Source: Nitrospira lenta (lineage in GTDB: Bacteria; Nitrospirota; Nitrospiria; Nitrospirales; Nitrospiraceae). Taken from it: a stretch of DNA of 35,148 nucleotides. Below the pieces are notes generated by a model that had not been told where the DNA came from, made no database searches, and saw nothing but the letters and a program-made list of their open reading frames with translations. The stretch covers positions 1 through 35,148 of the forward strand of contig CAMDPZ010000023.1 in assembly GCA_945905765.1 (NCBI GenBank), in the 5' to 3' direction. The position numbers and the translations under genes were made by a program. This document shows positions 15,576 through 24,926 of this stretch, piece after piece. Each line of letters begins with the position of its first letter. Positions within the stretch are counted from its first letter, which is position 1.

Positions 15576-17258
15576 ATGGCGACTACGAACGATAAACAAG
15601 TTATTTTCTCCCTGGTCAATGTCGGCAAGATTTATCCGCCGAAAAAGCAGGTGCTGCGCGAGATTTTTCTGGGGTTTTATTACGGCGCGAAGATCGGCGT
15701 CTTGGGCCTCAACGGATCGGGCAAGAGTTCGTTGCTCCGGATCATTGCCGGGACCGATTCGAACTACACAGGCGAGATCACCCGCTCGAAGGGCTACAGC
15801 GTCGGTTTGCTGGAGCAGGAACCACAGCTCGATCCGAACAAGACCGTGAAGGAAGTGGTCGAAGAGGGAAAGAAAGAGCTCGTGGCCATGCTGCGGGAAT
15901 ACGATGCCGTCAGCAATAAGATGGGCGAGGCCACGCCTGATGAAATGGAAAAGCTCCTCGAGAAGCAGTCCCAGCTACAAGAGAAGATTGAAGCGGAGAA
16001 CGGCTGGGAATTGGACAACGTGCTGGAGCTGGCCATGGACGCCCTCCGTTGTCCTCCGGCTGACGCGAAGATCGGCGTCCTCTCCGGAGGCGAGAAGCGC
16101 CGGGTGGCCCTCTGCCGCCTGATGATCCAGGAGCCGGACATCCTCTTGCTCGACGAACCGACGAACCATCTGGATGCGGAGTCCGTGCAATGGCTCGAAC
16201 AGCATCTGCAGCAATATAAGGGCACGGTCATCGCCGTCACGCACGACCGCTACTTCCTCGACAACGTGGCAGGCTGGATTCTTGAACTTGATCGCGGCCA
16301 TGGCATTCCCTTCCAGGGGAACTACACCTCCTGGCTGGAGCAGAAGCAGGTGCGGCTGGAAAAAGAAGAAAAAGCCGAGTCGAAGCGCCGTAAGTCGCTG
16401 GAACATGAGCTGGAATGGATCCGCATGTCGCCGAAGGGCCGTCAGTCGAAGGGCAAAGCGCGGCTCAACCGCTATGAGGAATTGGTCAATCAGAAACAGG
16501 AAGAGCAGGCAGCGGATCTGGAAATCTACATTCCGCCAGGACCTCGGCTGGGCGATGTGGTCGTCGAAGCCAATGGCCTCAGCAAGGCCTACGGAGACAA
16601 GGTCCTCTACGAGAATGTGAACTTCAGTCTCCCCAAGGGCGGCATCGTCGGGGTGATCGGTCCGAACGGAGCCGGCAAGACGACGATGTTCCGTATGATT
16701 ACCGGGAGCGAGAAGCCTGATAGTGGCACGATCAAGATCGGCGAGACGGTCAAGCTGGGCTATGTGGACCAGGATCGCAGCTTGGACCCGGAAAAATCCG
16801 TCTACGACGTCATTTCCGAGGGACAGGATACCATCATGCTCGGCAAGGCCGAGGTGAACGCCCGGGCCTATTGCGCCCGGTTCAACTTCGCCGGCACCGA
16901 TCAACAGAAGAAGGTGAAGGACATCTCCGGCGGCGAACGGAACCGGGTGCATCTGGCTCGCATGTTGAAAGAGGGCGCGAACCTGATCATCCTCGACGAA
17001 CCGACCAACGACCTCGACATCAATACGTTGCGGGCCTTGGAAGAGGGGTTGGAAAATTTCGCCGGCTGCGCCGTCATCAGCAGTCACGACCGCTGGTTTC
17101 TTGACCGGGTCGCGACCCACATTATGGCATTCGAGGGCGACAGCAAAGTGGTTTGGTTCGAAGGTAACTATAGCGAATATGACGCGGATCGGAAGAAGCG
17201 GTTGGGCAAGGCAGCCGATCAACCGCATCGCATTCGCTATCGCAAGTTGACGCGCTAG
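15576..17258 (+). CDS. ettA: EttA-type ABC-F ATPase, energy-dependent translational throttle
   Basis: A 560-residue ABC-F protein with two ATPase domains and no membrane part. Walker A motifs are GLNGSGKSS (residues 44-52) and GPNGAGKTT, the signatures are LSGGEKRRV and ISGGERNRV, and Walker B motifs are [11 protein letters not shown] and [11 protein letters not shown]. The domains are joined by a charged linker (P-site tRNA interaction motif) around residues 240-310, and the long arm insert in domain 1 is present. Length and sequence style match EttA (E. coli 555). EttA binds the ribosomal E site and gates the first peptide-bond steps according to the ATP/ADP ratio. I chose the ATG at 15576 since the family starts MATTNDKQ-like here; an in-frame ATG at 15552 adds only 8 residues. 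It is followed by an RmlD-like gene after 14 bases. Confidence 0.95.
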   Translation: MATTNDKQVIFSLVNVGKIYPPKKQVLREIFLGFYYGAKIGVLGLNGSGKSSLLRIIAGTDSNYTGEITRSKGYSVGLLEQEPQLDPNKTVKEVVEEGKKELVAMLREYDAVSNKMGEATPDEMEKLLEKQSQLQEKIEAENGWELDNVLELAMDALRCPPADAKIGVLSGGEKRRVALCRLMIQEPDILLLDEPTNHLDAESVQWLEQHLQQYKGTVIAVTHDRYFLDNVAGWILELDRGHGIPFQGNYTSWLEQKQVRLEKEEKAESKRRKSLEHELEWIRMSPKGRQSKGKARLNRYEELVNQKQEEQAADLEIYIPPGPRLGDVVVEANGLSKAYGDKVLYENVNFSLPKGGIVGVIGPNGAGKTTMFRMITGSEKPDSGTIKIGETVKLGYVDQDRSLDPEKSVYDVISEGQDTIMLGKAEVNARAYCARFNFAGTDQQKKVKDISGGERNRVHLARMLKEGANLIILDEPTNDLDINTLRALEEGLENFAGCAVISSHDRWFLDRVATHIMAFEGDSKVVWFEGNYSEYDADRKKRLGKAADQPHRIRYRKLTR

Positions 17259-17272
17259 TCCTCGTCTTTTCT

Positions 17273-18148
17273 ATGGCACCGCTCGCCCTCATCACCGGTG
17301 CGGCAGGGCTCATCGGCCAGTACCTCCTCAAGACGGCGCCCCGCTGGGCGCCGCAGTGGGAGGTGCGAGGCCTCACCAGGCAGGATGTGGACCTGGCCGA
17401 TGCTGGAGCGGTGCGCCGCTTCTGGCGCAACCTGCACCCTCAGGTCGTCATCCACTGTGCCGCGCAGAGTCGGCCCGGGCCTTGTCAGCAGAACCCGATC
17501 CTGGCGCACCGCATCAATGTGGAGGCCACGGCTCTCCTCGCAGAACTCTCGTCCGACATCCCCTTTTTCTTCTTCTCCAGCGATCAGGTCTTCGACGGGT
17601 CCAAGGGCTGGTATGTCGAAACCGATCAAGTGAATCCTCTGAACGTGTACGGCGAGACCAAGGCGGAAGCCGAACGGCTCGTCTTGCAAAACCCGCGGCA
17701 TAGTGTGATTCGAGTGGGACTGAACGCCGGTACTTCTCCGACCGGCGATCGCAGCTTCGTCGAAGATATGAGGAACTCGGTGAAGAGCGGAAAGCCGCTC
17801 ACTCTGTTCACAGATGAATTTCGTTGTCCCTTGCCTGCCGGGATGACGGCGCGAGCCATCTGGGAATTGATCGAGTTGAACCGGCCAGGTCTCTACCATC
17901 TTGGAGGAGCGGAACGGCTTTCGCGCTGGGAGATCGGGCAGGCCCTGATCCCCCGGTATCAGGAACTGGCAGGGCAGATGCAGCCCGGTTCCGTAAAATC
18001 CTATACAGGCGCGCCCAGACCTCCCGACCTGTCGATGAGCTGTGACAAGCTCCAGGCTCTTTTATCATTTCCGCTGTCGGGACTTCGCACATGGCTGGCC
18101 GCTCGGTCCAGCGCCGGTGCTGACCTATGGGATTACGAATCTCCATGA
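17273..18148 (+). CDS. RmlD-like NAD(P)-dependent sugar reductase/epimerase
   Basis: A 291-residue extended short-chain dehydrogenase. The Rossmann motif GAAGLIG is at residues 8-14, a substrate-side HCAAQS motif follows, FFSSDQVFDG takes the usual STDYVFDG place, and the catalytic pair is YGETK. This pattern matches RmlD (dTDP-4-dehydrorhamnose reductase) and the methionine adenosyltransferase beta-like group. No other rhamnose genes are nearby, so the actual substrate is uncertain. It lies 14 bases after ettA and its end overlaps the next gene by 22 bases. Confidence 0.8.
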   Translation: MAPLALITGAAGLIGQYLLKTAPRWAPQWEVRGLTRQDVDLADAGAVRRFWRNLHPQVVIHCAAQSRPGPCQQNPILAHRINVEATALLAELSSDIPFFFFSSDQVFDGSKGWYVETDQVNPLNVYGETKAEAERLVLQNPRHSVIRVGLNAGTSPTGDRSFVEDMRNSVKSGKPLTLFTDEFRCPLPAGMTARAIWELIELNRPGLYHLGGAERLSRWEIGQALIPRYQELAGQMQPGSVKSYTGAPRPPDLSMSCDKLQALLSFPLSGLRTWLAARSSAGADLWDYESP

Positions 18149-18954
18149 TCACCCTCGATCCCCTTACTGCGTTAGTAGTGGTGTATGGGGTGATGGCTTG
18201 CGTGATGCTGGCTCTGTGGTTGGTGGATCGTCGGCTACAGAATGCTTCGATCGCGGACGTGGGCTGGTGCGTCGGTCTGGTGAGTGCGGTGGCCTGGTAT
18301 AGCTGGAGCACGACGGGCGATCTCGAACGGAAGATTGTACTCCTCTCCATGGCCTCTCTCTATGGTGGGAGGCTGGGACTTTATATCCTGCTGAATCGCG
18401 TAATCGGCCAGGAAGAGGATGCGCGTTATCGGCAGCTCCGCCGTGAGTGGGGCTCGTCGGAACCGGTCAGGCTGTTCGCCTACTTTCAATTGCAGGCGGC
18501 GGCAGTAGCGCTCTTCTCTCTGCCCTTTCTCGTGCTCATGCAGAACGTGGTTCCTCCCTTCAGCCTCTGGGAGCTGGCGGGGCTGCTGATCTGGCTCGTG
18601 GCCGTGACGGGAGAAGGATTCTCCGACTGGCAGCTCGCGCAATTTCGATCTAAATCCTGGAATCGAGACCGGGTCTGTCGCGAGGGACTCTGGTTCTATT
18701 CACGCCACCCCAATTATTTTTTCGAATGGCTGCACTGGTGGGCCTATGTCGTGATGGCGGTCGGGACGTCCGGCTGGCTGCTCACATGGATCGGGCCGGT
18801 GGCGATGGGCTGGGCTCTGTTGAAAGTGACGGGGGTTCCCTTGGCAGAAGCGCAGGCGTTGCGAAGCCGTGGCGAGGACTATCGGATCTATCAGCAGACG
18901 ACGAACCGGTTTCTTCCCTGGTGGCCGAAACGCTGGCCTAGTGAGTTGGGGTAA
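18127..18954 (+). CDS. DUF1295 membrane protein (steroid 5-alpha-reductase-like)
   Basis: A 275-residue integral membrane protein with about six to seven helices. The C-terminal signature GLWFYSRHPNYFFEWLHWW and the terminal EDYRIYQQTTNRFLPWWPK are diagnostic of DUF1295, related to isoprenylcysteine methyltransferases and 3-oxo-5-alpha-steroid 4-dehydrogenases. These enzymes reduce or modify lipophilic substrates using NADPH or SAM; the substrate here is unknown. It overlaps the RmlD-like gene, so the two are probably co-transcribed. An alternative ATG lies at 18145. Its 3' end overlaps by 17 bases the convergent lipoprotein gene. Confidence 0.87.
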   Translation: MGLRISMITLDPLTALVVVYGVMACVMLALWLVDRRLQNASIADVGWCVGLVSAVAWYSWSTTGDLERKIVLLSMASLYGGRLGLYILLNRVIGQEEDARYRQLRREWGSSEPVRLFAYFQLQAAAVALFSLPFLVLMQNVVPPFSLWELAGLLIWLVAVTGEGFSDWQLAQFRSKSWNRDRVCREGLWFYSRHPNYFFEWLHWWAYVVMAVGTSGWLLTWIGPVAMGWALLKVTGVPLAEAQALRSRGEDYRIYQQTTNRFLPWWPKRWPSELG

Positions 18955-19162
18955 GAGCGGCAAGCCTGGCTCGCGCCGCTTCTGCCTCTGTGCTGGTTGG
19001 ATAGAGCCGGATCACTTCTTCGTAGAGCTGCCTGGCATGGGGCAGGTTCATCTGTTTTTCTTCAAACTGGGCTGTTGCAAGCAGCTCTTTCGGCTGATCC
19101 CCGCTGCAGGAAATCAGGGCCACGCATAAAATGACGGCCCCAGTATACATCCATGGTCTCAC
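18938..19162 (-). CDS. Small TPR-like lipoprotein
   Basis: A 74-residue predicted lipoprotein: a short Arg-containing N region, a hydrophobic stretch (YTGAVILCVALISC) with lipobox LISC, then a single helix-turn-helix repeat (LLATAQFEEKQMNLPHARQLYEEVIRLYPTSTEAEAARARLA) that looks like one tetratricopeptide unit. I chose the GTG at 19162 because GGAGG lies 4 bases upstream; the ATG at 19150 is the alternative. It starts 17 bases after the HTH/zinc-ribbon regulator gene and is probably co-transcribed with it. Its 3' end overlaps the opposite-strand DUF1295 gene. Single-repeat lipoproteins of this kind often act as assembly or scaffold factors, but the role is unknown. Confidence 0.7.
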   Translation of the reverse strand: MRPWMYTGAVILCVALISCSGDQPKELLATAQFEEKQMNLPHARQLYEEVIRLYPTSTEAEAARARLAALTPTH

Positions 19163-19179
19163 GGTTCCTCCGATCGGTC

Positions 19180-19494
19180 TTACGGTTTCTGTGCAGCTTG
19201 ATCGACCCCATAGCGTGGCGCTGTGATGTCTTCGCTTCGACATTGGGGGCAGCGGCTCGGTCTCGTCAGTTTTGTTCTGTCACGAAAGACGAAATCGCAA
19301 TCCTGACAACGGGCCGGGTCCAGGATAAACTTTTTTGTCTTGTCCCGCGCAATGGTCTTCACGACATGGGGCAGATGATCTTCGACCTGACGCTCCGGGA
19401 TGCCCAGCATCTGGGCCAGCTGAAACGAGGAGAGTCTCGCGCCGGTCAGCAGATCGACGATGCGTTGGCGGGGCGTTCGCTCGCGAGGCAACAT
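19180..19494 (-). CDS. HTH domain fused to a zinc ribbon, predicted transcription regulator (COG3357-like)
   Basis: A 104-residue protein with an N-terminal winged-helix-like segment (residues 8-50, RIVDLLTGARLSSFQLAQML then GIPERQVEDHL) and a C-terminal zinc ribbon formed by C63, C66, C82 and C85 (CQDC and CPQC). This fusion is known as predicted transcriptional regulator COG3357, better known in archaea, and target genes are not established. It precedes the small TPR lipoprotein in the same direction and is divergent from tldD, whose start lies about 90 bases away. It could regulate either of these, though no operator is evident to me. Confidence 0.85.
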   Translation of the reverse strand: MLPRERTPRQRIVDLLTGARLSSFQLAQMLGIPERQVEDHLPHVVKTIARDKTKKFILDPARCQDCDFVFRDRTKLTRPSRCPQCRSEDITAPRYGVDQAAQKP

Positions 19495-19582
19495 GGCGGC
19501 CCATCGTAGGCGATGAAGGAACGAAAGCCAAGTCCCGGCCGGTCAGTTGAACGGAATCCCTGCCTCTGGCAGGATGACGTGC

Positions 19583-21040
19583 ATGCCCAATCCCAATAAC
19601 GACGAATTGGCCGAATTGGTCTTGAAGCGCATCACCGCTTCCGGCGCCGAGTATGGCGATATCCGTTTCCTCGATAGCAGGATTCAGACCATCAACGGTG
19701 AAGACCGCCGCATCGATTCCATTCGAGATCAACAGGACAGGGGGTTCGGAATTCGCGTGCTCTATCACGGGGCCTGGGGCTTCGCGGCCAGTTCGGTATT
19801 GTCGCTGGAAGAAGCTCCGCGCGTGGCAGATTTGGCGATCGAGATTGCGAAGGGGTCCGCTTCCCTGGCGATCGAAAAGGTAAAGCTCGCCGATGAGCCG
19901 GTCCGTCGCGACCGGATCGTCACAGCAAAACGGATCGACCCGTTTGCAGTTCCGCTCGAACAGAAAACATCGCTGCTGTTGGAGACGATGGAGTCGGTCC
20001 ATCGGCAAGCCGGAGTCGTGCGGAGCAGCGCGAGTCTCTGGGCGCGCCGGGACCAGAAACTGTTCGTCTCGACCGAAGGGTCGCGCCTGGAGTTCGATCT
20101 TCTGGCCGTGGGCGGCGAGTTCGATGCGACGGCGGTTCATGAGGGGCGGTTCGCGTCGCGGACGTTCAATGTGCCGTATCTCCGGATGGGCTACGAATTG
20201 ATCGAGGAGGCAAATTTTCTGGCCGAGGCTTCGCGCCTCGCTGCGCAGGCGGTCGAGAAGGTGCAGGCGCCTACCATCGCGCCTGGCCGATACGATCTGG
20301 TGCTCGACCCGGAACATCTGTCTCTCACCATGCATGAATCCTGCGGCCATCCAAGCGAGCTGGACCGGGCGCTGGGGTACGAGGCCAACTATGCCGGCAC
20401 CAGCTTCCTCACGACCGATAAACGGGGAGCCTTTCGCTACGGCTCTCCATATGTGAATCTCGTGGCTGACAACTGCGAACCGGAAACCCTTGCTGCGACC
20501 GGCTACGATGATGACGGGGTGGCCTGCCAGACATGGGACATTGTGCGCGAAGGGATCTTCGTCGGCTATTGCACGAACCGCGAGGTGGCGCCGAATATCG
20601 GGGAGACCCGTTCGCGCGGCTCCAATCGAGCGGATAGCTGGGGCAGCGTGCCGATCGTGCGCATCGCCAACATCGGCCTTGAGCCGGGCCAGGCCACGCT
20701 CGATGAACTGTTGGCCGATGTGAAGCGGGGCATCTATATCGAAGGTCACGGGTCCTACAGTATCGATCAACGGCGCTATAACTTTCAGTTCGGCGGCGAC
20801 GCCTTCTGGCTGATCGAGAAGGGGAAGCGGACGCATATGATTCGCGACGTCGTCTATCACGGGATTACACCGGAGTTCTGGGGCAGCTGCGACGGAGTCG
20901 CGGACCGGTCGCATCGCCGGCGCTACGGGTTCATTACGTGCGGAAAAGGCCAGCCTGGCCAATCTGGCTGGATGACCCATCCGGCTTCCCATGCGAGGTT
21001 CCGCAACGTGAATGTCATCGGAGGGCAGGCAGGCTCATGA
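19583..21040 (+). CDS. tldD: TldD, metalloprotease component of the TldD/TldE system
   Basis: A 485-residue TldD/PmbA-family protein. The zinc motif HExxxH is visible as HESCGHPSE (residues 251-256), with a conserved GCDGVAD-like region (SCDGVADRSH) and a C-terminal cysteine-containing segment. In E. coli TldD and TldE form a heterodimeric protease that degrades unfolded peptides and matures the microcin B17 leader and CcdA. I chose the ATG at 19583, with AGGA 8 bases upstream; ATGs at 19547 and 19574 lie in frame but are less well placed. Its stop overlaps the start of the partner gene. No peptide precursor gene is obvious next to it. Confidence 0.92.
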   Translation: MPNPNNDELAELVLKRITASGAEYGDIRFLDSRIQTINGEDRRIDSIRDQQDRGFGIRVLYHGAWGFAASSVLSLEEAPRVADLAIEIAKGSASLAIEKVKLADEPVRRDRIVTAKRIDPFAVPLEQKTSLLLETMESVHRQAGVVRSSASLWARRDQKLFVSTEGSRLEFDLLAVGGEFDATAVHEGRFASRTFNVPYLRMGYELIEEANFLAEASRLAAQAVEKVQAPTIAPGRYDLVLDPEHLSLTMHESCGHPSELDRALGYEANYAGTSFLTTDKRGAFRYGSPYVNLVADNCEPETLAATGYDDDGVACQTWDIVREGIFVGYCTNREVAPNIGETRSRGSNRADSWGSVPIVRIANIGLEPGQATLDELLADVKRGIYIEGHGSYSIDQRRYNFQFGGDAFWLIEKGKRTHMIRDVVYHGITPEFWGSCDGVADRSHRRRYGFITCGKGQPGQSGWMTHPASHARFRNVNVIGGQAGS

Positions 21041-22380
21041 GCATGACCAGCCACAAGACTTGGCCAAAGATGACGAGCCGGGAGGAATTCCGGTTTCTTG
21101 CGGAGCTGGTGATGAAACGGTCGACTGGCGACCACACGCTGGTCTCGCTGGAGGATCGGCATGGAGGGACGACGCGCTTTGCCAACAATCAAATCATCCA
21201 GAACGTCGATACGAGGCGGGGCTCGTTGAGCGTGATGGTGGCCTTCGGGAAGCGGCAGGGCACAGCAGATACGACGGACTTTACCGCCGGGTCGGTGCAG
21301 GAGACTGTGACGAGAGCCGCGCAGCTCGCGCGCCTCTCGCCGGAAGATCCGGAATATCTCGCTCCGGTGGAGCCCCAATCCTATCTGACGCCTCCGACGG
21401 CGAGGGCTGAAACGGTTGCGGCAGGGCCGGCCCGCCGGCTGGAATATGCGAATGAAGCAATCGGGCAATGCCGGATGGAAAATCTTGCCGCGGCCGGAAT
21501 TGTGTCGTCGTCGATGGCCACGGTTGGCGTGGCAGCCAGCACTGGACTCTTCGCCTATGAAGAACGGACCGATGCCAGGTTTAGCCTCACAGTGCAGGCG
21601 GGCGAGGCGACCGGTTGGGGCGCATCGGCCCATCGGTCCATCGACCATTTGAAGATCCATGAGCGGACCATCACCGCGATCACGAAAGCGAAGCGCGGCG
21701 GGGAATCGCGCGAACTGCCGCCCGGGCGCTATCCCGTAATCCTTGAGCCGGCTGCCGTCGCGGGGCTCTGGTCCCAACTGCTCTGGGCGCTCGATGCCAA
21801 GTCCTATGAGAAAGGCACGAGCGCTCTCTCCGGCAAGCTGGGCCAGCCGATCGTCGATTCACGGCTGACGCTCCGCAATTTGCCGTTGCGAGAGGATCTC
21901 CTGGGCGTTGGTTTCACTCCTGAGGGGTTACCGACCGTGGAGTCAAGCTGGATGACGGAGGGTGCGCTTACCCAATTGTCGTACGATCGTTTCACGGCGA
22001 AAGAGCGGGGGGTCACGACCATTCCCACGCTCGACGCTCCCTGCCTGTCAGGAGCGGGAGCGTCGTTGCCGAACTTACAAGAATTGATTAAGCAGACGGA
22101 GCGAGCCATCCTCGTGACGAACTTCTGGTATATCAGGACGGTCAATCCGACCGATCTCACTCTGACCGGCATGACGCGAGACGGTACGTTTCTCGTGGAG
22201 AACGGAGCGATCGTATCGGCGGTGAAAAACTTCCGGTTTCACGAGAGCCCCTTGCAGGCCTTCAACCGGATCGAGGCCTTCACCGGCCCGGCTGAAGCGA
22301 TCACGTCGGAGACCGGCAAGCTCCTGGTGCCGGCAATGAGGCTGCGTGAGTTTAATTTTTCCAGCGTCACCAAATTCTAG
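21037..22380 (+). CDS. TldE/PmbA-like partner metalloprotease subunit
   Basis: A 447-residue TldD/PmbA-family protein lacking the HExxxH motif, as expected for the non-metal partner (TldE). Family segments include TTRFANNQIIQN near the N terminus (the paralogous family usually reads TRFANNxIHQ), GRYPVILEPAAVAGL in the middle and the TNFWYIRTVNPTDLTLTGMTRDGTF C-terminal region. Its ATG (21037) overlaps the tldD stop as ATGA, so the two are made in a fixed ratio and should form the heterodimer. I leave the symbol blank because sequence alone does not separate TldE from other PmbA-type partners. Confidence 0.88.
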   Translation: MSMTSHKTWPKMTSREEFRFLAELVMKRSTGDHTLVSLEDRHGGTTRFANNQIIQNVDTRRGSLSVMVAFGKRQGTADTTDFTAGSVQETVTRAAQLARLSPEDPEYLAPVEPQSYLTPPTARAETVAAGPARRLEYANEAIGQCRMENLAAAGIVSSSMATVGVAASTGLFAYEERTDARFSLTVQAGEATGWGASAHRSIDHLKIHERTITAITKAKRGGESRELPPGRYPVILEPAAVAGLWSQLLWALDAKSYEKGTSALSGKLGQPIVDSRLTLRNLPLREDLLGVGFTPEGLPTVESSWMTEGALTQLSYDRFTAKERGVTTIPTLDAPCLSGAGASLPNLQELIKQTERAILVTNFWYIRTVNPTDLTLTGMTRDGTFLVENGAIVSAVKNFRFHESPLQAFNRIEAFTGPAEAITSETGKLLVPAMRLREFNFSSVTKF

Positions 22381-22401
22381 CGAACCGGCGAGGAGGCCGC
22401 T

Positions 22402-23022
22402 GTGAGGAAAAGACCGGGGCCGATTTTTTTTATTGTCTGGATCGTAATGGTCTTCGGAGCCTGGATTCTTCACCCGATCGGCTCGACGACTGCCGCGACT
22501 CCCGGCAAAGCCTACTTTGCCGGAGGTTGTTTCTGGTGCATGGAAGAAGTGTTCGAGAAGGTCGAGGGGGTCCTGTCCGTGACCTCCGGCTATATGGGGG
22601 GCACGGTCGCCAATCCGAGCTACGAAGAGGTCTCGGCGGGCGGGACAGGCCATGCGGAGTCGGTCGAAGTGTTGTATGACCCAGCCACGGTGAGCTACCA
22701 GAAATTATTGGCGGCCTTCTGGCGCAATGTCGACCCCATCACGCCGAATGCCCAGTTTTGCGACCATGGCGGCCAATACCGCTCTGTGATTTTCTTTCAG
22801 ACCGACGAAGAGAAACGAGCCGGGGAAAGTTCCAGGCAGGCGATCGAGCAATCGAAACGATGGAACGGGCCGATCGTCACGCAGATCGTGCCCGCCACGC
22901 AGTTCTATCAGGCCGAGGAGTATCACCAGGACTTCTACAAGAAGAATCCCGTCCGGTACAAATTCTATAAATATAATTGCGGCAGGGCTCAGCGGTTGGA
23001 AGAGTTATGGGGGAAGCCGTAA
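22402..23022 (+). CDS. msrA: Peptide methionine-S-sulfoxide reductase MsrA, probably exported
   Basis: A 206-residue MsrA. The catalytic cysteine is C43 in GGCFWCMEEV, and a C-terminal cysteine near residue 193 (YNCGRAQ) is a likely resolving residue. Residues 1-32 have an Arg/Lys-rich start, a hydrophobic core (IFFIVWIVMVFGAWIL) and an Ala-rich end, so the enzyme is probably membrane-anchored or periplasmic and would repair envelope proteins. The GTG at 22402 has AGGAGG 5 bases upstream, which is strong. It starts 21 bases after the tldD pair. Confidence 0.93.
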   Translation: MRKRPGPIFFIVWIVMVFGAWILHPIGSTTAATPGKAYFAGGCFWCMEEVFEKVEGVLSVTSGYMGGTVANPSYEEVSAGGTGHAESVEVLYDPATVSYQKLLAAFWRNVDPITPNAQFCDHGGQYRSVIFFQTDEEKRAGESSRQAIEQSKRWNGPIVTQIVPATQFYQAEEYHQDFYKKNPVRYKFYKYNCGRAQRLEELWGKP

Positions 23023-23121
23023 CCTCGTTCCTTCGCAAGAATCGCGGGACAAGCCCTCGCCCCCGGTGTATATTTCAGTGAGCGACAATTGCATCAGTCT
23101 ATTTTTCCGTGAGGTCTTCCC

Positions 23122-23631
23122 GTGAAACGTTCGCCCAGACGATCGACCAGAAAACCGGTGATAGGCGTCATGGGTCCTGCCAAGGCGGGAGCCAAAGAAC
23201 TGGCCGACGCCAAAACATTGGGAGAGCTCATCGCCAGACAAGGCTGGGTGTTGTTGACCGGCGGACGCGCGAGTGGCGTGATGGATGCGGCCAGCGAGGG
23301 AGCGAAGTCTGTGCCGGGCAGTTTGACGATCGGGGTTTTGCCGGACAGTAAAGCTTCCGTGTCCCGGTATGTGGACGTGGCGATCCTCACGGATCTGGGC
23401 CAGGCGCGCAACAATGTGAATGTCATGTCCAGCGACATCATCGTGGCCTGCGGGCTCGGCGGCACAGGGACTGTTTCAGAAGTGGCCTTGGCGTTGAAGG
23501 CCAAGAAGATCGTGATTCTGTTGGGCGCCGATAAGGCAGGAGTGGGGCTGTTCACAAAACTCGCACCGAAGCTCGTTCATGCCGCGGCCTCGCCGGAGGA
23601 AGCGGTCAAATTAATCGGTGATTTGCTCTAG
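23122..23631 (+). CDS. LOG/SLOG-superfamily protein (TIGR00725-like)
   Basis: A 169-residue Rossmann-like protein with GVMGPA near the N terminus, LLTGGRASGVMDAASEGA around residues 45-62 and a MSSDIIVACGLGGTGTVSEVALAL segment around 112. These are features of the SLOG/lysine-decarboxylase-like cluster that includes molybdenum-cofactor carrier proteins and the TIGR00725 family. It may bind a nucleotide or nucleotide-like cofactor. The GTG at 23122 has GAGG 7 bases upstream. It lies ~100 bases after msrA. Confidence 0.8.
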   Translation: MKRSPRRSTRKPVIGVMGPAKAGAKELADAKTLGELIARQGWVLLTGGRASGVMDAASEGAKSVPGSLTIGVLPDSKASVSRYVDVAILTDLGQARNNVNVMSSDIIVACGLGGTGTVSEVALALKAKKIVILLGADKAGVGLFTKLAPKLVHAAASPEEAVKLIGDLL

Positions 23632-23758
23632 CAGCGTCTCCGTTGTCTTTCGGGATTCTCCTAACACAATTATTTTTCTATTCGCATAGAGAGAGGGCTT
23701 GACCTGTCGGGAATCGCTCTGCGAAAAGAGAGACTCTTCGATCTGGAGGGAGACGACG

Positions 23759-24916
23759 ATGACGCGACATATCAACCAGCGGATGGCGGATTTGGCCCAT
23801 TCGGAAATTCGAGCCATGACTCAGGCCTGTGTGAATGTGAAGGGCCTCAACATGGCGCAGGGAGTCTGCGACACGCCGGTTCCTTCTGTGGTGTTGCGAG
23901 CTGCGGAACAGGCGATGGAGCAGGGGAAGAACGTCTATTCGCGATTCGACGGATTGCTCGAGCTCAGGCAGGCCCTTGCCATGAAGTTGCTGCGGGACAA
24001 TGGGATCACCGCCGATCCGGAGACCGATATCACGGTCAGCGCCGGCGCCACCGGTTCTTTTCATTGCGCCTGTATGGCCCTGCTCAATCCCGGCGACGAG
24101 GTCATCCTCTTCGAACCCTATTACCAGTACCACGTTAACGCGCTCCAGGCGGTCGAAGCGGTTCCCGTCAGGGTGAAGATGCAGGCTCCCGACTGGAGTT
24201 TTTCCGCCGACGAGCTCGCGCGCGCGATCACGCCCCGCACCAAGGCGATCATCGTGAACTCGCCGGGCAATCCATCCGGGAAAGTGTTCAGCCGGCAGGA
24301 GCTGGAAACAATCGCTGCATTTGCGCAGCAGCACGATCTCTTTGTCTTCACCGACGAAATCTACGAATACTTCCTCTATGACGGCCGGACCCATGTGAGT
24401 ATCGCTACTTTGCCCGGCATGGCGGAGCGGACGATCACCATCGGCGGTTACTCGAAAACGTTCAGCATCACAGGCTGGCGCATCGGCTACAGCGTCGCGT
24501 CGGCGAAATGGGCGCAGGCGATCGGCGCCATGAACGATCTGCTCTACGTCTGCGCCCCGACGCCGTTGCAGGCAGGGGTGGCCGTGGGCATACGGGAACT
24601 CCCAAGCTCGTTCTACCGGGACATGGCCCGGGACTTTCAGCGGAAGCGCGACCGGTTCTGTTCTGCCCTCACGAAGGCCGGGTTGACTCCGTCGATTCCG
24701 CAGGGTGCCTACTATGTATTGGCCGATGCGTCGCGCTTGCCCGGGACCACGGGAAAAGAGCGGGCGATGTTTCTGCTCGAACGGATTGGCCTGGCCTCCG
24801 TGCCGGGCGAGGCCTTCTTCTCTGGCCCGGAAGGGTCGCGGTTCGTCCGGTTCAGCTATGCGAAGGTCGATGCCGATATTGACGATGCCTGTAGACGGCT
24901 TGCACGACTCGTCTAG
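23759..24916 (+). CDS. Class I/II PLP-dependent aminotransferase
   Basis: A 385-residue fold-type I aminotransferase of the aspartate/aromatic family. The PLP lysine is K233 in GGYSKTFSITGWRIGY, with NSPGNPSGKVF and FTDEIYEYFLYDG upstream as expected and a C-terminal FVRFSYAKVD carrying the substrate-carboxylate arginine. The ATG at 23759 has GGAGG 9 bases upstream; an in-frame ATG at 23699 adds 20 poor-looking residues. Substrate specificity cannot be assigned; aspartate, kynurenine or glutamine-type transamination are all possible. It is followed by a strong stem-loop terminator. Confidence 0.9.
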   Translation: MTRHINQRMADLAHSEIRAMTQACVNVKGLNMAQGVCDTPVPSVVLRAAEQAMEQGKNVYSRFDGLLELRQALAMKLLRDNGITADPETDITVSAGATGSFHCACMALLNPGDEVILFEPYYQYHVNALQAVEAVPVRVKMQAPDWSFSADELARAITPRTKAIIVNSPGNPSGKVFSRQELETIAAFAQQHDLFVFTDEIYEYFLYDGRTHVSIATLPGMAERTITIGGYSKTFSITGWRIGYSVASAKWAQAIGAMNDLLYVCAPTPLQAGVAVGIRELPSSFYRDMARDFQRKRDRFCSALTKAGLTPSIPQGAYYVLADASRLPGTTGKERAMFLLERIGLASVPGEAFFSGPEGSRFVRFSYAKVDADIDDACRRLARLV

Positions 24917-24926
24917 CAGAGGAGAG

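Noticed and set aside
15975-17228. 417-codon minus-strand frame
   Set aside because: It is the antisense of ettA, which carries all ABC-F motifs.
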